Of a stretch of 34,576 nt of DNA, positions 23,720 to 30,607 are shown piece by piece. A program made the translations under genes and the position numbers. The DNA lies in contig WQYX01000043.1 of NCBI GenBank assembly GCA_009781005.1, positions 1-34,576 on the forward strand, written 5' to 3'. The first letter of the stretch is position 1; the number at the start of each line of letters is the position of its first letter. The notes beneath the pieces are model-generated. The model had not been told where the DNA came from. It searched no databases and saw only the letters and a list, made by a program, of their open reading frames with translations. The stretch comes from Polyangiaceae bacterium (GTDB taxonomy: Bacteria; Myxococcota_A; Polyangia; Polyangiales; Polyangiaceae).

Positions 23720-24571
23720 CTATTGCGTTTCACGCATGGTGGCCAGCCATTCACCCAGCCGCTCGGCGCTGTTGCGAATGTCATCGTCGGCGGCCTGTAC
23801 GACTTCCGGAACATCCGTCACTTCCAGCGTATTGAGGATGAGTTGATCCATGCTGTTGAAATACTGTACCCACCATCCATGCGCCAACCCCGTGCTGGTG
23901 ATGCGGCAATTGCCATAACCGCGCGACAACATGCTCACCGAACCGGGCTGCATCGCGTCGTACAGATACGCGAGATCTTCCGGTGTCATCGGCAATAACG
24001 AGAAATTGATCACATGAGCAGGCTGCCCGTCGGCATAGGTTCGCGAATGCTCTAGCAATTCATTGAGCACGGCGCGCGCGTTCATCATGCCCGGACGCAG
24101 CGGCGGTGCGAAGACTTCCACGGCGGCGGCCCGTGCGGACTGCTGCACTTCATGCGGGATGGTGCAGGCGCGCAGCGTGTCGCGCAGTACGGTGCCTTGT
24201 CGCGACATCTGCTGCACGCGCCACACGCCGGCGAACACGGTTTCCTGCATGTGCAGCACGTCGGGCGCGCTTACCCGCACGCTGACTTCGCCATGCCCCA
24301 GCGATTGGTTCAGCAATTCGGTCACGTGCGCCGGCAGTCCATGCAGTTCGATGACTGCCTCGCCACGTGTGCTCATCTTCGCACGCAATTCATCCAGTAC
24401 CGCGCAGGTTGCTGCCAGCGTTTCCGGATCGGCCTCCAGATTCCAGCCAGGCATGGAATAGGTATCCATCTCCTGGGGCATCGGCAGGTACGCCAGTTTT
24501 TCTTCTTCGGGGGGCTGGGAACCGGCGCCGAGCGTGACGACCGGAAGATGGAAAGGTTCTCTCCTATTCAT
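23720..24571 (-). CDS. hupH: Hydrogenase expression protein HupH (HyaF/HoxQ)
   Basis: A 283-residue HupH/HyaF family protein. Recognisable parts are the Asp/Glu-rich N-terminus with LAYLPMPQEMDTYSMPG, the central VLNELLEHSRTY, and the C-terminal SRGYGNCRITSTGLAHGWWV with VQYFNSMDQLILNTLEV. In relatives it helps process the small subunit before Tat export. The ATG overlaps the hupF stop (TAATG). Usually hupG/hyaE lies between hupF and hupH; it is absent here. Confidence 0.92.
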   Translation of the reverse strand: MNRREPFHLPVVTLGAGSQPPEEEKLAYLPMPQEMDTYSMPGWNLEADPETLAATCAVLDELRAKMSTRGEAVIELHGLPAHVTELLNQSLGHGEVSVRVSAPDVLHMQETVFAGVWRVQQMSRQGTVLRDTLRACTIPHEVQQSARAAAVEVFAPPLRPGMMNARAVLNELLEHSRTYADGQPAHVINFSLLPMTPEDLAYLYDAMQPGSVSMLSRGYGNCRITSTGLAHGWWVQYFNSMDQLILNTLEVTDVPEVVQAADDDIRNSAERLGEWLATMRETQ

Positions 24572-24864
24572 TATCGCAAAAACTCTGGCAGTTGGGGTTC
24601 GCGGTTGATCAAATCCGCGAAACAGTCATCGAAACTGTTCTGTCCGGCGGCTATACGATCCAGCGCATCCAGCGCCGCGTTCACTTGTGCTGCGCGTTCG
24701 GCATCGATCATTTCCCGGGCGCTGCCCAGAAAAACCAGCAGCCAATCTCCCGGATAGACCGCGCCGACCAATAAGGTGTCAACACGCTTCCGCCCATTGC
24801 GGCCTTCGCACCACGCATGCGCTCCCTCTGTTTCAGTGACCTGCATGGGAATACCGATGCACAT
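24571..24864 (-). CDS. hupF: HypC-family chaperone HupF (HoxL)
   Basis: A 97-residue paralogue of HypC that begins MCIGIPMQVTETEG, with the essential Cys at position 2. GDWLLVFLGSAREMID is the family second half. The C-terminal extension (LIAAGQ-like helix and NREPQLPEFLR) is typical of HupF and absent from HypC. It stabilises the uptake hydrogenase large subunit precursor and carries its iron cofactor, particularly under oxygen. Four bases separate it from hupD. Confidence 0.92.
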   Translation of the reverse strand: MCIGIPMQVTETEGAHAWCEGRNGRKRVDTLLVGAVYPGDWLLVFLGSAREMIDAERAAQVNAALDALDRIAAGQNSFDDCFADLINREPQLPEFLR

Positions 24865-24868
24865 GGCT

Positions 24869-25546
24869 TCATTGCTCCGCCGGGATCACTTGACCGCTTT
24901 CAAGCGAAGAGATCGCGTCAAATCGAAAGCGGTCGAGGAAGCGGTCGTCGCCGTACCGGCAGGCCTGCTCCGCCGAAGGCCGCCCAGCCTCGTAACTGTC
25001 CATGCCGAGCACGCCGCTACCGATGTGCGCACCTGCGGGCGAAGTACGCAGCGAGCACGCGATGCCCCAACGCGCCACGCACTCCAACGCGACTTTCAGC
25101 GCATCGGGAATGCGCGCCTTGACGACGTCGCACAGGCTGCCGCCGTAATCTTCGAGCTGCTCCGGCTGCACGCCGATCAGCGTCATCGATTCCGGCAATT
25201 TGCCGCCCAGCGCCGCGCAAGCGAGAACTTCCTGAAAACCGGTCTGATGCAAACTCATTTTCTTCACGCCCATGAAACGCGGCACCTCGTCATTGCGCGC
25301 GATCACCATCTCTCCCGGCCGTTTGCCGTAATCCACCGCGTCGAACACGATCAGACGGCGCGCATCTTCGATGTAGGGCAGCAGATATAACCCCTGCGTG
25401 CCGCCATCCATCAGCTTCACTTCATCGCCGAACTGCCAGCCCGCATCCAGCGCTTCCACGCAACGCACACCAAAGCCCTCGTCGGCCCAAAGGATATTGC
25501 CTATGCCCAATATTAATAGACTATTTTCCATTTGACGCGATTTCAT
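24869..25546 (-). CDS. hupD: Hydrogenase maturation protease HupD (HyaD/HoxM)
   Basis: A 225-residue endopeptidase that removes the 15-residue C-terminal peptide of HupL after nickel insertion. Nickel-sensing residues are visible in GIGNILWADEGFGVR (Glu), VFDAVDYG (Asp) and MSLHQTGFQE (His). The core is the usual length, but about 25-30 extra C-terminal residues (rich in Asp, Arg and Ser) follow. A second Met (25531) would give MENSLLILGIGN; neither start has a clear ribosome site. It lies 18 bases after hupC. Confidence 0.93.
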   Translation of the reverse strand: MKSRQMENSLLILGIGNILWADEGFGVRCVEALDAGWQFGDEVKLMDGGTQGLYLLPYIEDARRLIVFDAVDYGKRPGEMVIARNDEVPRFMGVKKMSLHQTGFQEVLACAALGGKLPESMTLIGVQPEQLEDYGGSLCDVVKARIPDALKVALECVARWGIACSLRTSPAGAHIGSGVLGMDSYEAGRPSAEQACRYGDDRFLDRFRFDAISSLESGQVIPAEQ

Positions 25547-25564
25547 CGTTGGCGGCTGCGGCCT

Positions 25565-26341
25565 TTACTTCCGGAACGTGCGCGTCCCGGTGATCATCGC
25601 GCTGATATTGGTCTGCTGCAACATGATCTCCTCGCGGATCGAGACATAAACGTGGACGATCATGAAGCAGACAACAAACCATGCGACCATGTGATGCCCG
25701 GTATGCACATTCTGGCTTTGCCCGAAAAGCGGGATTACCCAGCTAGAAAACATGGTGTGCGCCCAGCTTCCGTCCTGCGCACCTTCGCCGTACATCGCGA
25801 AGCCGGTGACGATCATGAACACGCCGCCCAGCGTGATGGCCAAGAACATGGAGAGATGCGCCAGCGGATTATGCTCGATGTATTTCACCGGATGCTTGTC
25901 GAGGAAGGCGTACCAGCGGAGCTCACGCACCAGGCCGCGCCACCACGCGCGGTCGAGGATAGGCAGCCAGAACAGTTGCCGCGCGTACTTGTTGCCCATG
26001 AGCGCCCAGTAGATGCGTCCCAGGAAGATCACCGCGAAGATGTAGGCCGTGGCGAAGTGGGTGAAGCGAATGTAGCCCATCGCGAAGCTCTCACTCGCTT
26101 CCCCCGGCATGGTCGGCAATGGGTTGGAGATGAAGTAGCCGGTTACGGCCAGCACGATGAGGCACAGGGCATTCATCCAGTGCCACGCCCGCACCGCCCA
26201 TTCATAGACATACAGGGTGACGCCGGCTGCGGTCTCCTCGGTCTCGTCCCAGGCGGGTTCGCCTCCACTGCTTGATACCTTCGAAATCGCGCTCGGCGAG
26301 TCGCCGGCTTTGGTCTCGTCCCGGGTGGTTTCGACAGACAT
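25565..26341 (-). CDS. hupC: Ni/Fe-hydrogenase cytochrome b subunit HupC (HyaC/HoxZ)
   Basis: A 258-residue membrane cytochrome b that anchors HupSL and passes electrons to quinone. Four hydrophobic segments are visible. Candidate haem ligands are the His residues in VRAWHWMNAL, IRFTHFATAY and VHTGHHMVAWF with IVHVYVSIREE. The first 37 residues are a polar, acidic N-terminal extension (TKAGDSPSAISK and EPAWDETEE). That is longer than in most relatives, whose N-terminus is close to the first helix. A strong ribosome binding site (GGAAAGGAGA, 26348-26357) precedes the ATG. Confidence 0.94.
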   Translation of the reverse strand: MSVETTRDETKAGDSPSAISKVSSSGGEPAWDETEETAAGVTLYVYEWAVRAWHWMNALCLIVLAVTGYFISNPLPTMPGEASESFAMGYIRFTHFATAYIFAVIFLGRIYWALMGNKYARQLFWLPILDRAWWRGLVRELRWYAFLDKHPVKYIEHNPLAHLSMFLAITLGGVFMIVTGFAMYGEGAQDGSWAHTMFSSWVIPLFGQSQNVHTGHHMVAWFVVCFMIVHVYVSIREEIMLQQTNISAMITGTRTFRK

Positions 26342-26347
26342 GGCCGA

Positions 26348-26357
26348 TCTCCTTTCC
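26348..26357 (-). promoter_or_regulatory. Strong ribosome binding site of hupC
   Basis: Minus-strand GGAAAGGAGA ends six bases before the hupC ATG at 26341. It fixes this start even though the N-terminal extension is unusual. Confidence 0.7.
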
Positions 26358-26364
26358 GCGCGCC

Positions 26365-28164
26365 TTAGCGCACCGTGACCTTGCTCAGTTCCTGCCCCTC
26401 GGGCGACATGATGTGGGTGGCACAGGCCAGACAGGGGTCGAAGCTGTGGAGGGTGCGGAGGATTTCCAGCGGCTGATCGGCCTTGGCCAGCGGCGTGTTC
26501 AACAACGAAGCTTCGAATGCGCCGATCTGACCTTTGGCGTCACGCGGGCTGCCGTTCCAGGTGGTGGGCACCACGCACTGGTAGCTGTCGATTTTGCCGC
26601 CCTTGATCTTGACCCAGTGGCCGAGCGCACCGCGCGGTGCTTCGGTGAAGCCGACGCCCTTGGCTTCGCTGGGCCAGCGGGACGGATCCCATTTTTCGAT
26701 GTTGGCGGTGGCAGTGTCGCCGTTTTTGATGGAAGCCATCAGCTTGTCGAATTGTTCCGATTGCAGGTGCACGCTGTACAGCGTTTCGATGCCGCGCGCC
26801 GCCGTGCGGCCCAGCGTGGAGAACAGCGCGGTAATGGGGATGGCGAGTTTCTTCAGCACGCCGTCGATCGTTTCCTTGATGAAGGGGTATTGCTTGGGCT
26901 GCACATAGCCCAGTAGCATCCGCGAGAGACAGCCGACTTCCATGGCATTGCCTTTCCAGCGCGGCGCTTTGATCCAGGAATATTTGGCGCTTTCGTCCAG
27001 ATTTTCGATCTTCGTGCGCATGCCTTTGAAGTTCGGGCCTTCCGGATGGTAGTTGGGTTCAGTGATCCCGTCCCAGGGATGCAGGCCTTTGTTTTCGTCC
27101 GGATATTTGTACCAAGAGTGGTTGACGAATTCCTGTATTTCTTCCGGGTCGCGCAGATCCACTGCGTTCACCTTGGTAAGATCGCCGCCAACGATGGCGC
27201 CGCGCGGGAATAGCAGGTTGGCGGCGGAGTAATCGTTGGCCTTTTGCGGGATATCGCCGTACGACAGCACGTTGTGCGACGACAATCCGCCGCCGTACAG
27301 CCAGTCCTTGTAGAACGAGGCGATTGCCAGCAGGTCGGGAATGTAAACCTGTTCGACGAACTCGCGTGTGCGATCGAGGATATTCTTAATCAGATTCAGC
27401 CGTTCCATGTTGAGGGCACCCGCGGCACCCACGTCATTCACGTTGATCGCGCACGGCACGCCGCCCACCAGCCAGTTCGGGTGCGGATTCTTGCCACCCA
27501 AGATGGTGTGGATCTTGACGATCTCTTTCTGGAAATCCAAGGCTTCCAGATAGTGCGTCACCGCCATCAGATTGGCTTCGGGCGGCAGTTTGTAGGCGGG
27601 GTTGCCCCAGTAGCCATTGGTGAACGGCCCCAGTTGGCCGGATTCGACGAATTTCTGCAAGCGGCCTTGCACGTCGCGGAAATAACCGGGCGAGGATAGC
27701 GGCCAGGAAGAAATGCTCTGCGCTAACTCGGAAGTTTGCTTCGGATCAGCCTTCAGCGCGGACACCACATCCACCCAGTCCAGCGCGTGCAGATGGTAGA
27801 AGTGCACCAGGTGATCGTGGCTGAACAGGTTGAGTTGCATGATGTTGCGGATGGTGTTGGCGTTCTCCGGAATCTGGATGCCGAGCGCGTCTTCCACCGC
27901 GCGCACCGAAGTCAGCGCGTGCGTGCCGGTGCACACGCCGCAAATGCGCTCGGTAAACGCCCAGGCATCGCGCGGATCGCGTCCCTTGAGGATCACCTCC
28001 AGCCCGCGCCACATGGTACCGGTGGACACCGCGTTGCGGATCACGTTGTCGCTGTCGAGATTCACCTCGACGCGCAAATGACCCTCGATGCGGCTGATCG
28101 GGTCGACCACCACGCGCTTGCCGCTGTTGTCAAGCTTGAAGCCCTGGGTTTCGTAAGACCCCAT
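26365..28164 (-). CDS. hupL: [NiFe]-hydrogenase large subunit HupL (HyaB/HoxG)
   Basis: A 599-residue catalytic subunit of a group 1 uptake hydrogenase. The four Ni-binding cysteines are in [12 protein letters not shown] (C75, C78) and DPCLACATH (C578, C581). The 15-residue tail after His584 ([15 protein letters not shown]) is the peptide cut by HupD. The N-terminal [16 protein letters not shown] is the L1 motif. The ATG at 28164 lies two bases after the hupS stop; a longer open frame upstream is antisense/out-of-frame hupS and should be ignored. Its partner is HupS, and it is exported as a complex by the Tat system at the small subunit's expense. Confidence 0.97.
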   Translation of the reverse strand: MGSYETQGFKLDNSGKRVVVDPISRIEGHLRVEVNLDSDNVIRNAVSTGTMWRGLEVILKGRDPRDAWAFTERICGVCTGTHALTSVRAVEDALGIQIPENANTIRNIMQLNLFSHDHLVHFYHLHALDWVDVVSALKADPKQTSELAQSISSWPLSSPGYFRDVQGRLQKFVESGQLGPFTNGYWGNPAYKLPPEANLMAVTHYLEALDFQKEIVKIHTILGGKNPHPNWLVGGVPCAINVNDVGAAGALNMERLNLIKNILDRTREFVEQVYIPDLLAIASFYKDWLYGGGLSSHNVLSYGDIPQKANDYSAANLLFPRGAIVGGDLTKVNAVDLRDPEEIQEFVNHSWYKYPDENKGLHPWDGITEPNYHPEGPNFKGMRTKIENLDESAKYSWIKAPRWKGNAMEVGCLSRMLLGYVQPKQYPFIKETIDGVLKKLAIPITALFSTLGRTAARGIETLYSVHLQSEQFDKLMASIKNGDTATANIEKWDPSRWPSEAKGVGFTEAPRGALGHWVKIKGGKIDSYQCVVPTTWNGSPRDAKGQIGAFEASLLNTPLAKADQPLEILRTLHSFDPCLACATHIMSPEGQELSKVTVR

Positions 28165-28166
28165 GG

Positions 28167-29276
28167 TTAGTTGCCTCCCGTGCTGTTGCTCTGATCCGTC
28201 TTGTCGCGTTCGCCGCTCGTATCGCGAGCGCGTTTCAATGCGCTGGCCGCGGCATGTGCCACCACCCCTGCGGTGACAACCGTTGCCGCCGCGATGCCCA
28301 CCTTGTCCGCGTTGGATTCGATGCCGAACTGTTGGATGCCGGTGACGCGATCGTAAAACCCGCCCTTGTCCCAGAAGCCGTCCTCGGAACAGCCGATGCA
28401 ACCGTGGCCGGACTGGATCGGGAAGGACACGCCGCCGTTCCAGCGCACTGTCGAGCAGGCGTTGTAAGTGGTCGGTCCCTTGCAGCCCATCTTGTAGAGG
28501 CAGTAGCCCCGGCGCGCGAATTCGTCGTCCCATTGCTCGACGAACTGCCCCGCGTCGAAATGCGGGCGGCGGTAGCATTTGTCGTGGATGCGCTGGCCGT
28601 AGAACATCTTGGGGCGCCCCTGACGATCCAGCTCGGGAATGCGGTCGAAGGTCAGCATGTAGGTGACCACCGCCGTCATCACCTCGGCGATCGGCGGGCA
28701 GCCCGGCACCTTGATAATGGGTTTGTCGGTAATGACCTTGTGCACCGGCGTGGCTCGCGTCGGGTTCGGCTTGGCCGCCTGCACGCAACCCCATGACGCG
28801 CAGGAACCCCAGGAGATGATCGCCTTGGCATCGGCGGCGGTTTCCCTCAGCACCTCGACGAAAGGACGCCCGCCATGGATGCAGTACATGCCATCCTCGT
28901 TGAGCGGCGGGTTGCCCTCCACCGCCAGAATGAAATTGCCTTTGTATTTCTGCCGGATGTTGGTGATGATTTCTTCCGCCTGATGACCGGCCGCCGCCAT
29001 CAGCGTGTCGTCGTAATCGAGCGAGAGCATGGACAGCACCACATCCTTCGCTAGCGGATGCGCGGAGCGGATGAACGATTCGGAGCAGCAAGTGCATTCC
29101 AGCCCGTGCAGCCAGACGACCGGCGTGCGCGGCTTGGTTTCCATCGCGCCGGCGATCTTGGCCGCAAAGCTCGGCGCCAACCCCAGCGAGGCAGCGGTCA
29201 GGCTGCAGAATTTCAGGAAGCTTCGGCGCGTGACGCCTTGCCGCTTCATCACCTCATAAAATGTTTCTTTTCCCAT
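28167..29276 (-). CDS. hupS: [NiFe]-hydrogenase small subunit HupS (HyaA/HoxK), O2-tolerant signature
   Basis: A 369-residue Fe-S subunit. The N-terminal Tat signal has [10 protein letters not shown] followed by a hydrophobic stretch. Proximal cluster ligands include ECTCCSESF (C61, C63, C64), SCASWGC (C159, C164) and VPGCPP (C193). The additional C63 and C164 are the two extra cysteines that give the 4Fe-3S cluster of O2-tolerant group 1d enzymes. Distal and medial cluster ligands lie in [30 protein letters not shown] and [15 protein letters not shown]-terminal membrane helix ([20 protein letters not shown]) anchors it. I chose ATG 29276 because the Tat motif then sits at the usual distance; the longer frame from 29315 adds a basic, unconserved start. 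Confidence 0.97.
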   Translation of the reverse strand: MGKETFYEVMKRQGVTRRSFLKFCSLTAASLGLAPSFAAKIAGAMETKPRTPVVWLHGLECTCCSESFIRSAHPLAKDVVLSMLSLDYDDTLMAAAGHQAEEIITNIRQKYKGNFILAVEGNPPLNEDGMYCIHGGRPFVEVLRETAADAKAIISWGSCASWGCVQAAKPNPTRATPVHKVITDKPIIKVPGCPPIAEVMTAVVTYMLTFDRIPELDRQGRPKMFYGQRIHDKCYRRPHFDAGQFVEQWDDEFARRGYCLYKMGCKGPTTYNACSTVRWNGGVSFPIQSGHGCIGCSEDGFWDKGGFYDRVTGIQQFGIESNADKVGIAAATVVTAGVVAHAAASALKRARDTSGERDKTDQSNSTGGN

Positions 29277-29383
29277 CTGCTGTCTCTCTCGCGTACCGCG
29301 TTTGCACGCTCGCATTCGGCGGCCAAGGTGGAGCCTGTGTCTCTACTCTTTTGTAGTCTCATCTCGGTCACAATTCGCCTGCA

Positions 29384-29399
29384 GTCGTCCATGGACGAC
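29384..29399. promoter_or_regulatory. 16-bp perfect palindrome upstream of hupS (possible operator)
   Basis: GTCGTCCATGGACGAC reads the same on both strands and lies 108-123 bases upstream of the hupS ATG. No matching sigma-54 pair with the right GG/GC spacing was found downstream of it. It is placed where a regulator of the hydrogenase operon could bind. Confidence 0.45.
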
Positions 29400-29417
29400 G
29401 GATGACGCGCGCCGACG

Positions 29418-29453
29418 TCGAAATACAGCGCAACTGGGTTGCGCTGTATTCGA
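29418..29453. repeat. Strong 13-bp hairpin upstream of hupS
   Basis: AATACAGCGCAAC (29422-29434), TGG loop, GTTGCGCTGTATT (29438-29450). Pairing extends outward to TCGA/TCGA with one bulged A. There is no T-run, so it is not a canonical terminator. It may be a folded DNA/RNA regulatory element or the end of a mobile repeat. Confidence 0.6.
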
Positions 29454-29570
29454 AAGTCCAATGGCGATGTGCGCGCTTCACTGAACTGGAAAGCCGTGGC
29501 TCTCAAAAAAAGTGGAGTGTGCCACGGATTTCGGGCTCAATGCAAGGGGGCGCCTCCTTCATTCGGGTGC

Positions 29571-29760
29571 TTAACACTCCTGCCGGAACTTCGTTCCGGG
29601 CTACGCGTTTCCGCTTTGCGGAAACCCGTCGTGTTCACTTGTCTCAAAGGGGGCGCGGCGCCCCCTCTTGCCCGCTTTCGCGGGCAATTCACCCCTCCGA
29701 AAAGCCGCTCCCGCGGCTTTGCTAGCACTCCTGCCGGAAGTATTCCGACAGGAGTGTTAA
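29571..29760. repeat. 190-bp element of six consecutive hairpins with 18-bp inverted ends
   Basis: The ends are inverted repeats of 18 bases with one mismatch (TTAACACTCCTGCCGGAA at 29571, TTCCGACAGGAGTGTTAA at 29743), and TGC flanks both sides as a possible 3-base target duplication. Inside are six hairpins: 29583-29599 (7 bp), 29607-29625 (8 bp), 29648-29666 (G/C-rich), 29668-29687 (8 bp), 29701-29720 (8 bp) and 29726-29756 (14 bp, one mismatch). The left-end sequence recurs inside at 29726-29739. No gene is visible. Such an arrangement fits a MITE or a REP/BIME-like repeat. The rest of 29277-29822 holds only the hupS promoter region, the hairpin at 29418 and a minus-strand fragment reading DDERILESIEAWIQLLHCLR. 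Confidence 0.7.
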
Positions 29761-29822
29761 TGCTCAAACGCAGGCAATGAAGCAATTGAATCCATGCTTC
29801 AATACTTTCGAGGATGCGTTCG

Positions 29823-30401
29823 TCATCTTTGGATAGGCGACGATCCGGGGGGCCCCATTTGCGGTGGAGTCCCGGCGCCCCCCGCGAGTTGTGCGAGCAT
29901 CCCGGATTTGACGAGCCGAGGAACATTCTCGAAGAAGTCCTTCGTTCCGCTGATCTGTTTGAACCATGGCGAGATGCGGAGCTTTTGCTTTGGGCCGTTC
30001 GTCATGTGGAACGTCATCGACCGGTTGTTGGCGAATCCGCCCACGGTCACGTTCTGGATGGCGCGTGCATCGTACTGCTCGACGCCGAGGTTCATCGGCT
30101 TCGGAGCACCCGTCCAGAAGGACATCTTCGTCCGTATCAGCAAGAGGCGTCGGTTCGTGAGAGCCGCGAAGTACACCTTGGTCATCAAGAGGGAGAACAA
30201 GGGACCCACAAGGATCTGCACGAGAAGTCCGGGCTGTCTTCGCATATAGGCAACGTGAAGGACTTGTTCCCCCGGCTGGAGTAGCTGCAACAACTGGCTT
30301 TGAAGGTACTGGTCGGGGGCAGTCGGCTTACCGGGCTGCCCTCCTTGATCTTTCGGAGGGGCGTACTGGCTTTGGAGGTACTGATCGGGGGCAGTCGACA
30401 T
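29823..30401 (-). CDS. PH-domain-like membrane-associated protein with duplicated N-terminal peptide
   Basis: A 192-residue protein. The N-terminus has TAPDQYLQSQ twice (from residues 3 and 27), caused by a 33-base direct repeat. A hydrophobic stretch (QPGLLVQILVGPLFSLLMTK) is followed by VYFAALTNRRLLLIRTKM, in the style of the bacterial PH (YdbS/bPH) fold: VYFALTNRRLLLI, then QYDARAIQNVTVGG and FHMTNGPKQKLRIS. The C-terminal is Gly/Pro-rich (AGGAGTPPQMGPPGSSPIQ). The role is unknown. It is a myxobacterial-style gene and ends at 29823, next to the likely right edge of the hydrogenase island. Confidence 0.7.
   Translation of the reverse strand: MSTAPDQYLQSQYAPPKDQGGQPGKPTAPDQYLQSQLLQLLQPGEQVLHVAYMRRQPGLLVQILVGPLFSLLMTKVYFAALTNRRLLLIRTKMSFWTGAPKPMNLGVEQYDARAIQNVTVGGFANNRSMTFHMTNGPKQKLRISPWFKQISGTKDFFENVPRLVKSGMLAQLAGGAGTPPQMGPPGSSPIQR
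30294..30398. repeat. 33-base direct repeat within the PH-like gene
   Basis: CTGGCTTTGAAGGTACTGGT onward (30294-30326) and CTGGCTTTGGAGGTACTGAT onward (30366-30398) match except at four positions and are 72 bases apart. They encode TAPDQYLQSQ twice and show a partial tandem duplication at the 5' end of the gene. Confidence 0.75.
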
Positions 30402-30595
30402 CGCTCACAAAGATACAAGTACGTGAGCTGGTTGCCGCTGAAAAAACGACCAAATCGTGGCGCACACGCTCGGATTCGGCCGCGCTGTTCCGGTTTCATC
30501 ACGCGAACGCTGGTATGCTCGCGAACCGTAGCAGGCTTCGAAACGAAGGACGCACGCGTCATCGCATCGTGCATGCAGGCGCGCAACTCGCACAA

Positions 30596-30603
30596 AAGGA
30601 GGA
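30596..30603 (+). promoter_or_regulatory. Strong ribosome binding site of the radical SAM gene
   Basis: AAGGAGGA ends four bases before the ATG at 30608. It decides this start over the upstream in-frame ATG at 30515, whose extra codons are basic and unconserved. The intergenic stretch 30402-30607 should hold divergent promoters, but I cannot point to clear boxes. Confidence 0.7.
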
Positions 30604-30607
30604 ACCG

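Noticed and set aside
22315..23814. 499-codon frame as hupK
   Set aside because: The first 141 codons are antisense or out-of-frame reading over hupH, hupI and hupJ; HupK homology and the TGATG overlap place the start at 23391.
26365..29097. Single 910-codon open frame covering hupL and most of hupS
   Set aside because: The first 311 codons are an out-of-frame reading of hupS; the true hupL start at 28164 follows the hupS stop by two bases.
29277..29360. Sigma-54 promoter for hupS
   Set aside because: A GG...GC pair exists near TTGGCCGCCGAATGC (minus strand), but the spacing is one base short and the conserved bases are poor.
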